Positions 7,599-14,866 of a stretch of DNA of 64,000 nt are shown here, one piece after another (position 1 is the first letter of the stretch; each line of letters starts with the position of its first letter). A program made the translations under genes and the position numbers. The DNA lies in assembly GCF_900240335.1 (NCBI RefSeq), contig NZ_LT964979.1, positions 1,922,001 to 1,986,000 on the forward strand. The letters are read 5' to 3'. The notes under the pieces were generated by a model. It was not told where the DNA came from. It saw only the letters and a program-made list of their open reading frames with translations, and made no database searches. The stretch comes from Flavimobilis massiliensis (GTDB taxonomy: Bacteria; Actinomycetota; Actinomycetes; Actinomycetales; Cellulomonadaceae).

Positions 7599-8866
7599 GG
7601 GGTTCCTCCTGGGCCTTGTGGATCGAGGCTACCGGGCACGGCGCTGCGCCACACGGAGCCCTCGACGACGTCGACCGCGTGGATCTGACGGCTCGCAGGG
7701 TCGGTGACGTACGCCATGCCGTCGAGGACGGTGAGTGCGGGGTGCGCGGTCTGCCACTCGGCCGGTACCTCCCATGGGTCGACGACGGAGATACTGTCGA
7801 CCTCCTCGCCCGTCGCGGGGTCGAAGACATGGAGCGCGCCGTCGGTCCCGAGGACGAGGGCCTCACCGTTCTCGCCGCGGCCGAGGCCTCGGAAGGTGTA
7901 CGTCGTGCCGGTGTCGACGGTCGTGATCCGCTCAGCCTCGGTGTCGACGAGTGCGATGGTCGTGAGACCGAGGCCACCATCCGGGTCGGTCTTGTAGTCG
8001 CCGAGGACGACGGCGGAGTCGTCGGCGGCGAAGAGGTTGCCGGTGCGACCGAAGTCGTCGGGCGCGTCGAGCTTGTGGACGCGGTCGTCGTGGATCGCGA
8101 CGACGCCGTCCTCGCACCCGAGAAGGACGAGGTGGCCCGAGGTCGCCTCGCCGTGGACGCCGGGGCAGTCCTCGGTCGTCACGAGCGCGTCGCCGTGCGC
8201 GTCGAGGACGGTCGCCCCGCTGCGACCCTCGGCGTCACCGACGGTGAGGACGATGGCGTTGTCCTCGGTCGGGACGGCGACGCCGTGGTGGGCGGCTGCG
8301 GCGGTGAGCTCCCGGACGGGGGCGACGTGGCCCGTCTCGGCCGCGGTCGCCCAGGCGTCGGCCTCGACGACGGTCACGTGGCCGGTGCCGTCGTCGAACA
8401 GTGCGACGAGACCGTCATGGGGGACGACGTGCCCGGGGGTGTCGGCCGCGAGCACGACGCCCGTGAGGGACGGTGCCTGCGTGTAGTGGTGGGCGTGCTC
8501 GCCGTGGACGACGCTCCAGGCGCCCGTGTCGAGCAGCGCCCATCCGCCCGAGGTCGAGACGGCGACGTGCCGGTCGTCGCCGGCCGGGCTCACGCGGTTG
8601 AAGCCTGCGAGCGGGAGGTCGTCGACGACGTCGAGCTGGAGCGCGTCGACGACGAGGAGGCCGCCGTCGTAGGTGAGCACGAGACGGGGTTTCGCGGCAG
8701 CGGCCTCGGTGCGGGTCGGGGCGGTGTCGGGAGCGTCGGTTGTCGCGGACGCGGCGGGCGTCGTCGGGGCCGTCGTGGGTGCCGTCGGGGTGGCGCACGC
8801 GGTGAGCGCGAGCGCGCAGGCCGCGGCTGCGCCGAGGAGCGCGTGGGTGCGGGGTGTTGCGGACAT
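7589..8866 (-). CDS. aztD: Zinc metallochaperone AztD, lipoprotein beta-propeller
   Basis: The product is 425 residues. A lipoprotein signal ends at the lipobox ALTAC (Cys24), followed by a Thr/Ala/Pro linker and a propeller domain with repeated LTYDGG, ADTPGHVVPHDG and LFDDGTGHVT blocks typical of AztD. The histidine-rich HGEHAHHYTQ fits a metal-binding loop. AztD delivers zinc to the binding protein AztC of an AztABC importer; those partners are not in this window. The ATG at 8866 gives a normal signal peptide, whereas the open frame beyond it does not. A 15-bp palindrome at 8943-8957 is a candidate Zur operator. Confidence 0.82.
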   Translation of the reverse strand: MSATPRTHALLGAAAACALALTACATPTAPTTAPTTPAASATTDAPDTAPTRTEAAAAKPRLVLTYDGGLLVVDALQLDVVDDLPLAGFNRVSPAGDDRHVAVSTSGGWALLDTGAWSVVHGEHAHHYTQAPSLTGVVLAADTPGHVVPHDGLVALFDDGTGHVTVVEADAWATAAETGHVAPVRELTAAAAHHGVAVPTEDNAIVLTVGDAEGRSGATVLDAHGDALVTTEDCPGVHGEATSGHLVLLGCEDGVVAIHDDRVHKLDAPDDFGRTGNLFAADDSAVVLGDYKTDPDGGLGLTTIALVDTEAERITTVDTGTTYTFRGLGRGENGEALVLGTDGALHVFDPATGEEVDSISVVDPWEVPAEWQTAHPALTVLDGMAYVTDPASRQIHAVDVVEGSVWRSAVPGSLDPQGPGGTPCS

Positions 8867-8942
8867 GGGTCGCCCGGAGGCGTCCTTCCTCGTGGGTGGT
8901 TGACGACCGGCCGGTCCGTCGTGACGCAGCCACCCTAGACGA

Positions 8943-8957
8943 GAATGAGACTCATTC
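8943..8957. promoter_or_regulatory. Palindrome upstream of aztD, candidate Zur operator
   Basis: GAATGAG-A-CTCATTC is a perfect 7+1+7 palindrome located 76 bp upstream of the aztD start. Its size and AATGA...TCATT core are similar to Fur/Zur-type boxes, and AztD genes are commonly zinc-repressed. Binding by Zur is inference. Confidence 0.55.
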
Positions 8958-9048
8958 GCAACTAGACCCTCAAGGGCCGACCGACCGCACGGCCACGACC
9001 TCCCGCACCAGGTCACGGTCCGTCGCAGGGTTGCCACGCGATCGGTTA

Positions 9049-9070
9049 GCGATATATCGTGAAGTATCGC
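9049..9070. promoter_or_regulatory. Inverted repeat upstream of padR-type gene
   Basis: GCGATA and TATCGC are inverted arms separated by ten bases, and the left half contains a further 10-bp palindrome, CGATATATCG (9050-9059). The site lies 41 bp before the PadR start codon. It is a reasonable autoregulatory operator. Confidence 0.5.
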
Positions 9071-9110
9071 GAGGGCGAGAACCGCCCTCCATGAACGCAG
9101 GAGGCACCCC

Positions 9111-9725
9111 ATGTGGAACCCCACGAACCTCACCCCCCGTCGACGCGGACCGCGCGCGGCGCACCACCACCACGACGGCTTCGGCCCCCAGGGAGGCCCT
9201 CGCGGCGCAGGCCGCGGACCCTTCGGCCCCGGCGGCCCCGGTGGCTTCGGACCCGGCTTCGGGCCGCGCGGCGGAGGCCGGGGACGCCGCGCAGGGCGCG
9301 GCGACGTCCGCCTCGCCGTCCTCTCGCTCCTCGCCGAGGCGCCGTCGAACGGCTACGGGCTCATCAAGGCCATCGCCGAGAAGACCGGGGACGCCTGGCG
9401 CCCGAGCCCTGGGTCCGTGTACCCGACGCTCCAGCAGCTCGTCGATGAGGGCCTCGTGACGACGACGGGCGAGGGACGCTCGACCGAGCACGCGCTCACC
9501 GACGAGGGACGCACGTACGTCACCGACAACGCCGAGGCGATCGCCGCGACGTGGGCCTCGACGCCGGGGCTCTCGGCGGCCGACGCCGCGTTCCACGAGT
9601 CGGCCATGAAGCTGCGTGGCGCGATCCAGCAGCTGCGCCACAGCGGCACCGACGACCAGAAGACGGCCGCCGCCGAGAAGCTCGACGAGGCCCGCCGCGC
9701 CCTCTACCTGCTCCTCGCGGAGTGA
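9111..9725 (+). CDS. PadR family transcriptional regulator with Gly/His-rich N-terminal tail
   Basis: The product is 204 residues. Residues 65-145 form a PadR winged helix (LAVLSLLAEAPSNGYGLIKAI, PSPGSVYPTLQQLVDEGLV) and a C-terminal helical dimerisation segment follows. The first 60 residues are low-complexity: HHHHDG and then repeated Gly-Pro-Phe-Arg units. Such tails occur in related PadR proteins and could bind metal (inference). The ATG at 9111 has an AGGAGG at 9099-9104. A palindromic candidate operator lies just upstream. The gene is divergent from aztD, so control of zinc or of a nearby exporter is possible but not shown. Confidence 0.9.
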   Translation: MWNPTNLTPRRRGPRAAHHHHDGFGPQGGPRGAGRGPFGPGGPGGFGPGFGPRGGGRGRRAGRGDVRLAVLSLLAEAPSNGYGLIKAIAEKTGDAWRPSPGSVYPTLQQLVDEGLVTTTGEGRSTEHALTDEGRTYVTDNAEAIAATWASTPGLSAADAAFHESAMKLRGAIQQLRHSGTDDQKTAAAEKLDEARRALYLLLAE

Positions 9726-9748
9726 ACAACCCGCCCCCGGGGATGCGG

Positions 9749-10217
9749 TCAGAGCGTGCGGGTCGCGATGACGTCCCGGTACCAGAGCGCCGAGTCCTTC
9801 GGGGTGCGCTCGAGGGTGTCGTAGTCGACGCGGACGATGCCGAAGCGACGGGCGTAGCCGTAGCGCCACTCGAAGTTGTCGAGGAGCGACCACACGAAGT
9901 ACCCGCGGAGGTCGACGCCGTCGGCGCGCGCGTCGAGGGCGGCGGCGAGGTGGCGTCGGACGTAGTCGATGCGCGCGTCGTCGTGGATCGCGCCGTCGGG
10001 CGCGACCTCGTCGTCGAAGGCTGCGCCGTTCTCGGTGATGACGAGTGGCAGGGTAGTGGTCGGCGGCCGTGTCGCCGGTGTCGTCGCCGAGGATGGTCCC
10101 GGGGGCGTGGCTGAACGTGTCCCAGCTCGACGGGCCGCGCCCGTCCTCGGCTGCTGCGCCCTCGATCTGGTAGGCGGCGGTGGCCGCTCCGAGGACGAAA
10201 CCGTCGGGCACGCGCAT
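9749..10217 (-). pseudogene. GH1 beta-glucosidase with a large internal deletion and frameshift
   Basis: From the ATG at 10217 the first ~51 residues are a textbook GH1 N-terminus (VPDGFVLGAATAAYQIEGA, SSWDTFSHAPG, DHYP). The reading then jumps, in a different frame, to the last ~98 residues of a GH1 enzyme: LVITENGAAF with the nucleophile glutamate, YFVWSLLDNFEW, and the usual C-terminus. About 300 residues, including the acid/base NEP motif, are missing. Intact enzymes are 450-480 residues. The junction lies near 10055-10062. The promoter region still has a CebR/LacI-type operator. The enzyme is certainly non-functional. Confidence 0.88.
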
Positions 10218-10236
10218 GTGGGCCCCTTCGCCGCAG

Positions 10237-10250
10237 TGGGAACGCTTCCA
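10237..10250. promoter_or_regulatory. CebR/LacI-type operator upstream of the GH1 pseudogene
   Basis: TGGGAACGCTTCCA is a near-palindrome close to the actinobacterial CebR operator TGGGAGCGCTCCCA. It lies about 20 bp upstream of the GH1 start codon. It indicates that the lost beta-glucosidase was controlled by cello-oligosaccharide or a similar sugar. Confidence 0.6.
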
Positions 10251-10403
10251 CATCCTGCCACCGAAGCCGCCCGACGGCGACCAGCCGCGCGTCGCCCCAC
10301 CACGCCGTCTCGTCGGCCTCCACCACGATGGCGCTCCCGACCTTCGAGCCACGGGTCGATGGATACCGTCGACCCGCACGGACCGTCCCGCTAGGGTCGA
10401 CCC

Positions 10404-10862
10404 ATGACGACCGCGCCCCGCCCCGGCTACGACGGCCCCCACGGAAGCATCGTCGCGCGCTCCGTCGGCCTCGGCCTCCTCGTCGGCACGACGGCAGGCC
10501 TCCTCATGGGCCTCGCCGCGTCCTGGGACGCACTCGAGTACGCGCCCCTCACCGCAATCTTCGGCACCCTCGCCGGCGTCATCGGCGGCGGTCTCGTCGG
10601 CCTCGGCCTCGCCCCGCTCGCCCGCAGGCTCGCGCTCGCGCGCACCGGACGTCCCACGACGGCCGAGCTCGTCGCCGTCGGATCCTTCCCCGTGAGCCTC
10701 GTCCTCGCGGTCACGGTGTACTTCAGCGGTGGCGCATGGTCACTGCTCCTCCTCGGGCTCGGGGCGCTGAGCGTCTCGCTCGTCGTCGGCGCCGTCGTCA
10801 CGCTCCTACCGTGGGTGTGGGCGCCGCTGCGCAGCAGCGCCCCGGCGCGCGCCACCCCGTGA
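10404..10862 (+). CDS. Small integral membrane protein of unknown function
   Basis: The product is 152 residues with four predicted membrane segments (about 20-42, 50-72, 92-112, 118-138) and short charged loops. No family was recognised. The ATG at 10404 follows TAGGGT by six bases, which suggests a leaderless transcript. Its stop overlaps the next start (GTGA at 10859-10862), so the membrane protein is coupled to a TusA-like protein. A role in sulfur relay or metal handling is possible only by association. Confidence 0.75.
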   Translation: MTTAPRPGYDGPHGSIVARSVGLGLLVGTTAGLLMGLAASWDALEYAPLTAIFGTLAGVIGGGLVGLGLAPLARRLALARTGRPTTAELVAVGSFPVSLVLAVTVYFSGGAWSLLLLGLGALSVSLVVGAVVTLLPWVWAPLRSSAPARATP

Positions 10863-11167
10863 CGCTCCCCCCGCAGGTCGCCGCGTCGATCGACGACGAC
10901 GGCGTCTGGCACGTCGACGGCGGCGACCTCGGCTGCGCGCGACTCCTCATCCACCTGCGCCGGCACGTCGCGACGCTCGAGGCCGGGACCGTCGTCCACC
11001 TCACGTCGACCGACCCGGTCGCGCCCATCGACCTGCCCGCCTGGTGCCGGCTCACCGGCCACGTCTACCTCGGACCCGTCGAGCCTGCCGCGCGCCCGAC
11101 CTACGCGATCGAGGTCGCAGCCGCTCCGACGCCGACCGACCCCAACAAGCCCTGGCACCGGGCCTGA
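10859..11167 (+). CDS. TusA/SirA-like sulfur-carrier family protein
   Basis: The product is 102 residues. DGGDLGCARLLIHLR followed by LTSTDPVAPIDLPAWCRLTGH is the pattern of actinobacterial TusA-like proteins. Cys26 occupies the position of the persulfide-carrying cysteine, but the second element (CPxP) is CARL here, so sulfur transfer is not assured. The GTG start overlaps the previous stop by four bases. A strong terminator hairpin follows directly. Confidence 0.75.
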   Translation: MTLPPQVAASIDDDGVWHVDGGDLGCARLLIHLRRHVATLEAGTVVHLTSTDPVAPIDLPAWCRLTGHVYLGPVEPAARPTYAIEVAAAPTPTDPNKPWHRA

Positions 11168-11171
11168 AGAC

Positions 11172-11203
11172 GACGAGAGCCACCCCGCGGGGTGGCTCTC
11201 GTC
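11172..11203. terminator. Terminator hairpin after the TusA-like gene
   Basis: Perfect 15-bp arms GACGAGAGCCACCCC and its complement flank a two-base turn. The hairpin sits five bases after the TusA-like stop and six bases beyond the 3' end of the convergent tRNA-Arg gene, so it can serve both directions. There is no U-tract, as is usual in high-GC actinobacteria. Confidence 0.85.
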
Positions 11204-11208
11204 ATATG

Positions 11209-11281
11209 TGCGCCCGGAGGGATTCGAACCCCCAACCTTCTGATCCGTAGTCAGATGCTCTATCCGTTGAGCTACGGGCGC
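11209..11281 (-). tRNA. tRNA-Arg (anticodon ACG)
   Basis: The minus strand folds into a complete cloverleaf. The acceptor arms are GCGCCCG/CGGGCGC, the anticodon stem TCTGA/TCAGA encloses the loop CTACGGA with anticodon ACG, and the T-loop is TTCGAAT. The discriminator base is A, and CCA is not encoded. Confidence 0.96.
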
Positions 11282-11494
11282 GCAGCCAACCTCGCGGAAG
11301 ACCTCGAAGAGCATACCTGCTCCGACGCCCGAGCGCTGCCACCCTCCCACCTGTTGCCGCTCCCCCGAGGTCGGCCGATAGTGAGATCTCGGCGACTTCT
11401 CGCCGTCGACGACAGTCAGCTCTTCACGCACGCCAGATCCCGCCGTCTCCCGGAGCTTCCGGGGACGGGGGCCACCGAGGATGAGGAGAGAGCC

Positions 11495-12076
11495 ATGACA
11501 GACAGCACGTTGATCCTTCGGGGCCTTCGCCGGCTCGAGAACGCCCGCAGCCTTGACGGCGCGGCCGACGTCCTGCGCCGCGCGAGCGCCGCCGTCACGG
11601 CCGCCGGACCGCCGCGCGACATCCTGCAGGGAAGGCAGCTCGGACATCCGGTCCACGCCGCGCTCGCAATGGCGCCGGTCGGTGCGTGGATGTCGAGCGT
11701 CCTGCTCTCCCGCGACGGGCACGGGCCGGCGGCACGAACCCTCCTGCGGTTCGCGCTCCTGTCGGCGCCCGTCGTGGGACTTGCGGGCGTGGCCGACGTG
11801 GGCCGCCTCGACCACGCCCGCCGGCGCGTGGCCGCCGTCCATGTCGCGTCGAACGTGGTGGCCGGGACCCTCGGCGCCACCGCCCTCGTCCGCTCGCGCG
11901 CGGGTGACCAGCCTGCGCGTCTGCTCTCGTGGGCGGGGTTGGGCGCGCTCATGGCCGGCGGGTTTCTCGGCGGCCACCTCGCCTCCCGACTCGACCCTCC
12001 GCCGCCCCCGTCCACCGCTGAGGACCGGCCGCTCGGCCAGCTCGTCAGCGCCGACGAGCCCGGCTCCACGCCGTAG
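11495..12076 (+). CDS. DUF2231-type membrane protein
   Basis: The product is 193 residues. GRQLGHPVHAALAMAPVGAW is the DUF2231 signature (GHPxHPxLxxxPxGxW), and four membrane segments follow. Family members are often found with haem or iron redox proteins, but their role is unknown. The ATG at 11495 has GAGGAGAG upstream; the frame reaching back into the tRNA was rejected. It is the first gene of a co-directional set with the haem-oxygenase-like protein (41-bp gap), CDGSH protein and alcohol dehydrogenase. Confidence 0.8.
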   Translation: MTDSTLILRGLRRLENARSLDGAADVLRRASAAVTAAGPPRDILQGRQLGHPVHAALAMAPVGAWMSSVLLSRDGHGPAARTLLRFALLSAPVVGLAGVADVGRLDHARRRVAAVHVASNVVAGTLGATALVRSRAGDQPARLLSWAGLGALMAGGFLGGHLASRLDPPPPPSTAEDRPLGQLVSADEPGSTP

Positions 12077-12117
12077 CAACGGCGTTCCGTCCGCACCCCA
12101 CCCGTAAGGAGACCCCG

Positions 12118-13176
12118 ATGTCCTCTGCCACGCTGTCGACGTCCCCGCTTGCCGCCACTGGCTCGCGGCTGCCCGTGCCTGCGGCACGAGGTCCACTGAG
12201 CGAGCAGGTCCTCGGAACGCTCACGGCTGGCGGGCCGGGGACGGCGGTGCTGCCGTCCGCGGCAGGGATCGACCCGACGAGCGACCTCGTCGCCGACGAG
12301 GACGTCCAGCTCACGCTCTTCTGTCTGCAGGAGCTGCACTACCGCGGCCTCGAGGGCGTCGACGACGCGTGGGAGTGGGACGTGTCGGCGATCGCGCTGC
12401 GCCGCGACCTCGAGGACGCGTTCGAGGCGCACCTGCGCGGACGCGTCACCGTGCCGGACGTCGTCGCGACGACGGCGGACGACGTCGCACGCGTCCTCTT
12501 CGGGATGACGGCGAGCAGCGGCGGGCCGAGCCTCGCGCGGTTCGTTGCCCGGAAGGCGTCCCTCGCCCAGCTCCGCGAGGTGCTCGTCCACAAGTCTGTC
12601 TACCAGCTTAAGGAGGCGGACCCGCACACGTGGGCGATCCCGCGCCTCACGGGGCGCGCGAAGGCTGCGGCGGTCGAGATCCAGGCCGACGAGTACGGCG
12701 GCGGGCACCTTGCCTCGATGCACTCCGAGCTGTTCCGCAGGACCCTGCGGGCGCTCGACCTCGACGACCGTTACGGCGCGTACGTCGACGCCGTGCCGGC
12801 GGTGACGCTCGCGACGTCGACGTTCATGTCGCTCGCGGGTCTCAACCGCCGCCTGCGCGGCGCGATCACCGGCCACCTCGCCGCGTTCGAGATGACGTCG
12901 TCGATCCCGAGCCGCCAGTACGCCGACGGCATGCGACGCCTAGGCCTCGACGAGGACGCAACCGGGTACTTCGACGAGCACGTCGAGGCCGACGCCGTGC
13001 ACGAGCAGATCGCGGGCCGCGACCTCGCCGGAGGGCTCGTCGAGGCGGAACCGCACCTCCTGGGTGACGTCCTCTTCGGCGCCGGCGCATGCCTCCTCCT
13101 CGACGACCTCGCCGCCGCCCGCCACCTCGCCGCGTTCGACGCGGGCGCGTCCTCGCTGCGGGAGGTGGCCGCATGA
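12118..13176 (+). CDS. Iron-containing redox enzyme, haem-oxygenase-like di-iron fold
   Basis: The product is 352 residues. The candidate metal ligands have the spacing of haem-oxygenase-like di-iron oxidases (HDOs): Glu72 in LQELHYRG, Glu187/Glu192 with His202 in EIQADEYGGGHLASMHSELF, and Glu290/His295 in HVEADAVHEQ. Characterised HDOs (UndA, BesC, SznF types) cleave or oxidise fatty or amino acids using O2; the substrate here is unknown. A GGAG-like element (AAGGAGACCCCG) precedes the ATG at 12118. Its stop overlaps the CDGSH start (ATGA), which suggests the small iron-sulfur protein is its electron donor. Confidence 0.82.
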   Translation: MSSATLSTSPLAATGSRLPVPAARGPLSEQVLGTLTAGGPGTAVLPSAAGIDPTSDLVADEDVQLTLFCLQELHYRGLEGVDDAWEWDVSAIALRRDLEDAFEAHLRGRVTVPDVVATTADDVARVLFGMTASSGGPSLARFVARKASLAQLREVLVHKSVYQLKEADPHTWAIPRLTGRAKAAAVEIQADEYGGGHLASMHSELFRRTLRALDLDDRYGAYVDAVPAVTLATSTFMSLAGLNRRLRGAITGHLAAFEMTSSIPSRQYADGMRRLGLDEDATGYFDEHVEADAVHEQIAGRDLAGGLVEAEPHLLGDVLFGAGACLLLDDLAAARHLAAFDAGASSLREVAA

Positions 13177-13379
13177 ACGCGCGCGACGGCGTCGAGATGA
13201 CCTTGTGCCCCGACGGGCCCATCCTCGTGCGCGGTGCTGCGCACATCGTCACGAGCGACGGCCGGACCGTCGCCCGCAACCGTCCCACCGTCGCCCTGTG
13301 CCGCTGCGGCGGCTCGGCGATCAAGCCGTTCTGCGACGGCACCCACAAGGTCAACGGATTCACGTCCGACGACGCCTGA
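13173..13379 (+). CDS. CDGSH-type iron-sulfur protein
   Basis: The product is 68 residues. CRCGGSAIKPFCDGTH contains the ligands Cys43, Cys45, Cys54 and His58 of a CDGSH [2Fe-2S] cluster. The protein has one such motif and no membrane anchor, typical of bacterial single-CDGSH proteins. It probably passes electrons; the four-base overlap with the di-iron enzyme gene makes that enzyme the likely partner (inference). Confidence 0.93.
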   Translation: MNARDGVEMTLCPDGPILVRGAAHIVTSDGRTVARNRPTVALCRCGGSAIKPFCDGTHKVNGFTSDDA

Positions 13380-13441
13380 CGGCCGCCCCTCCCCGAGCCC
13401 CAGTGACAGGGGCGGGCGCCCCACCACACCTGGAGGTCAAT

Positions 13442-14659
13442 ATGCGCGCAGTCACCTGGCAGGGCGCAGGACGCGTCTCGGTCGAAACAGTTCCGGACCC
13501 GACGATCATCGAACCGACCGACGCGGTCGTCCGCATCACCTCAACCGCGATCTGCGGCTCCGACCTGCATCTTCACGGCCCGCTCGCGCCGTTCTGCACG
13601 CAGGGCGACGTGCTGGGCCATGAGGCCATGGGTGTTGTCGAGGAGGTGGGCCGGGACGTCCGGCACGTGGGGCCGGGGGACCGCGTCGTCGTGCCGTTCA
13701 ACATCTCCTGCGGACGCTGCTGGATGTGCCAGCACGGCCTGCAGTCGCAGTGCGAGACCACGCAGGTGCGCTCGGAGGGGCGGGGCGCCGCACTCTTCGG
13801 GTACACGCGCCTCTACGGGGCGGTGCCGGGCGGGCAGGCCGAACTGCTGCGGGTACCGCACGCCGACTACGGGCTCGTCCCGGTGCCGGACGACGGCTCG
13901 CCCGACGAGCGCTACCTCTACCTCTCCGACATCCTGCCGACGGCGTGGCAGGCCGTCCGCCTGGGCGGGGACGTCGCAGGCGCGACGGTCGTCGTCCTCG
14001 GGCTGGGTCCTGTCGGCCAGCTCGCGGCACGGGTTGCGCTGCACCTGGGGGCCATGCGCGTCGTCGGCGTCGACCCGGTGGCGGAGCGGCTCGCGATGGC
14101 GGAGCGGCACGGCGTCGAGCCGCTCGCGCTGCCGCGGTCGGCGGCGGCCGACGTCGCGGCCGCGGTCGCCGACGTCACGCAGGGACGGGGTGCGGACCTC
14201 GTCGTCGACGCGGTCGGCATGGAGGCCGACGGCTCCCCCGTCCTCGCGGCGGGGCACCGGGCGATCGCCCATCTGCCGTCGGCGATCGGCGACCCGCTGA
14301 CGCGCAACCTCGGCGTCGACCGGACGGACGCGCTGTCGATCGCGCTGTCGACCGTGCGCCGCGGCGGCACGATCTCGCTCGCGGGCGTGTACGGCGGGAG
14401 CGTCGACCCCGTTGACCTCGGCACCTTCTTCGACAAGCAGCCTGCGCTGCGCGCCGGTCAGTGCAACGTGAGGCGCTGGACGGACGAGCTGCTGCCGCTC
14501 GTGGCCGACGATGCCGACCCTCTCGGTGTCCTCGACCTGCGGACCCACCGTCTGCCGCTCACGGAGGCCGCGCGAGGCTACGCGATGTTCCGCGACAAGG
14601 AAGACGGGTGCATCAAGGTCGTCCTCGACCCGGCGGCGGTGCCTGCCCCCGTGGACTGA
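13442..14659 (+). CDS. Zinc-dependent alcohol dehydrogenase (MDR superfamily)
   Basis: The product is 405 residues. The catalytic zinc site shows AICGSDLHLHG and GHEAMGVVEEVG, and the structural zinc lobe is SCGRCWMCQHGLQSQC. The Rossmann glycine motif is VLGLGPVGQLAA. Length and the FDKQP/GQCNVRRW C-terminal features place it near formaldehyde-dehydrogenase-like, class III-type MDRs. The ATG at 13442 follows GGAGG. It lies 62 bp after the CDGSH gene, so it is likely the last enzyme of the cluster, oxidising or reducing the product of the di-iron enzyme (inference). Confidence 0.9.
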   Translation: MRAVTWQGAGRVSVETVPDPTIIEPTDAVVRITSTAICGSDLHLHGPLAPFCTQGDVLGHEAMGVVEEVGRDVRHVGPGDRVVVPFNISCGRCWMCQHGLQSQCETTQVRSEGRGAALFGYTRLYGAVPGGQAELLRVPHADYGLVPVPDDGSPDERYLYLSDILPTAWQAVRLGGDVAGATVVVLGLGPVGQLAARVALHLGAMRVVGVDPVAERLAMAERHGVEPLALPRSAAADVAAAVADVTQGRGADLVVDAVGMEADGSPVLAAGHRAIAHLPSAIGDPLTRNLGVDRTDALSIALSTVRRGGTISLAGVYGGSVDPVDLGTFFDKQPALRAGQCNVRRWTDELLPLVADDADPLGVLDLRTHRLPLTEAARGYAMFRDKEDGCIKVVLDPAAVPAPVD

Positions 14660-14689
14660 CGCGTCCGCCACAGGTCTCCGGGGCCACGG

Positions 14690-14866
14690 ACATCAGCAGC
14701 CGACGCAGCGCCCANNCCACAACATATGCTCTGCCATGTCGAGTCGGAGGCATGTGTTTGGTGTTCAGGATGCCGGGCAACGCCGACATCAGCGGGGGAG
14801 GGGTCGGCGGCAGCGTCCGATGTGTGTAAGAGACAGGGCGGGGCGGGGGGAGGCGCGAAACCGCGG
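14690..14866. other. Assembly artefact: N gap and Illumina Nextera adapter remnant
   Basis: Two Ns lie at 14715-14716. Bases 14804-14817 match the Nextera read-1 tag TCGTCGGCAGCGTC at 13 of 14 positions, and 14818-14836 match the transposase mosaic end AGATGTGTATAAGAGACAG at 17 of 19. The intervening 14717-14803 has codon and base composition unlike the surroundings. Sequence between the alcohol dehydrogenase stop and the ThrE stop should not be read as genomic. Confidence 0.93.

Noticed and set aside
8970..10442. A full-length 490-codon GH1 frame on the minus strand
   Set aside because: Only residues after the ATG at 10217 for about 51 codons are GH1; the rest is out of frame and runs through the PadR gene on the other strand.
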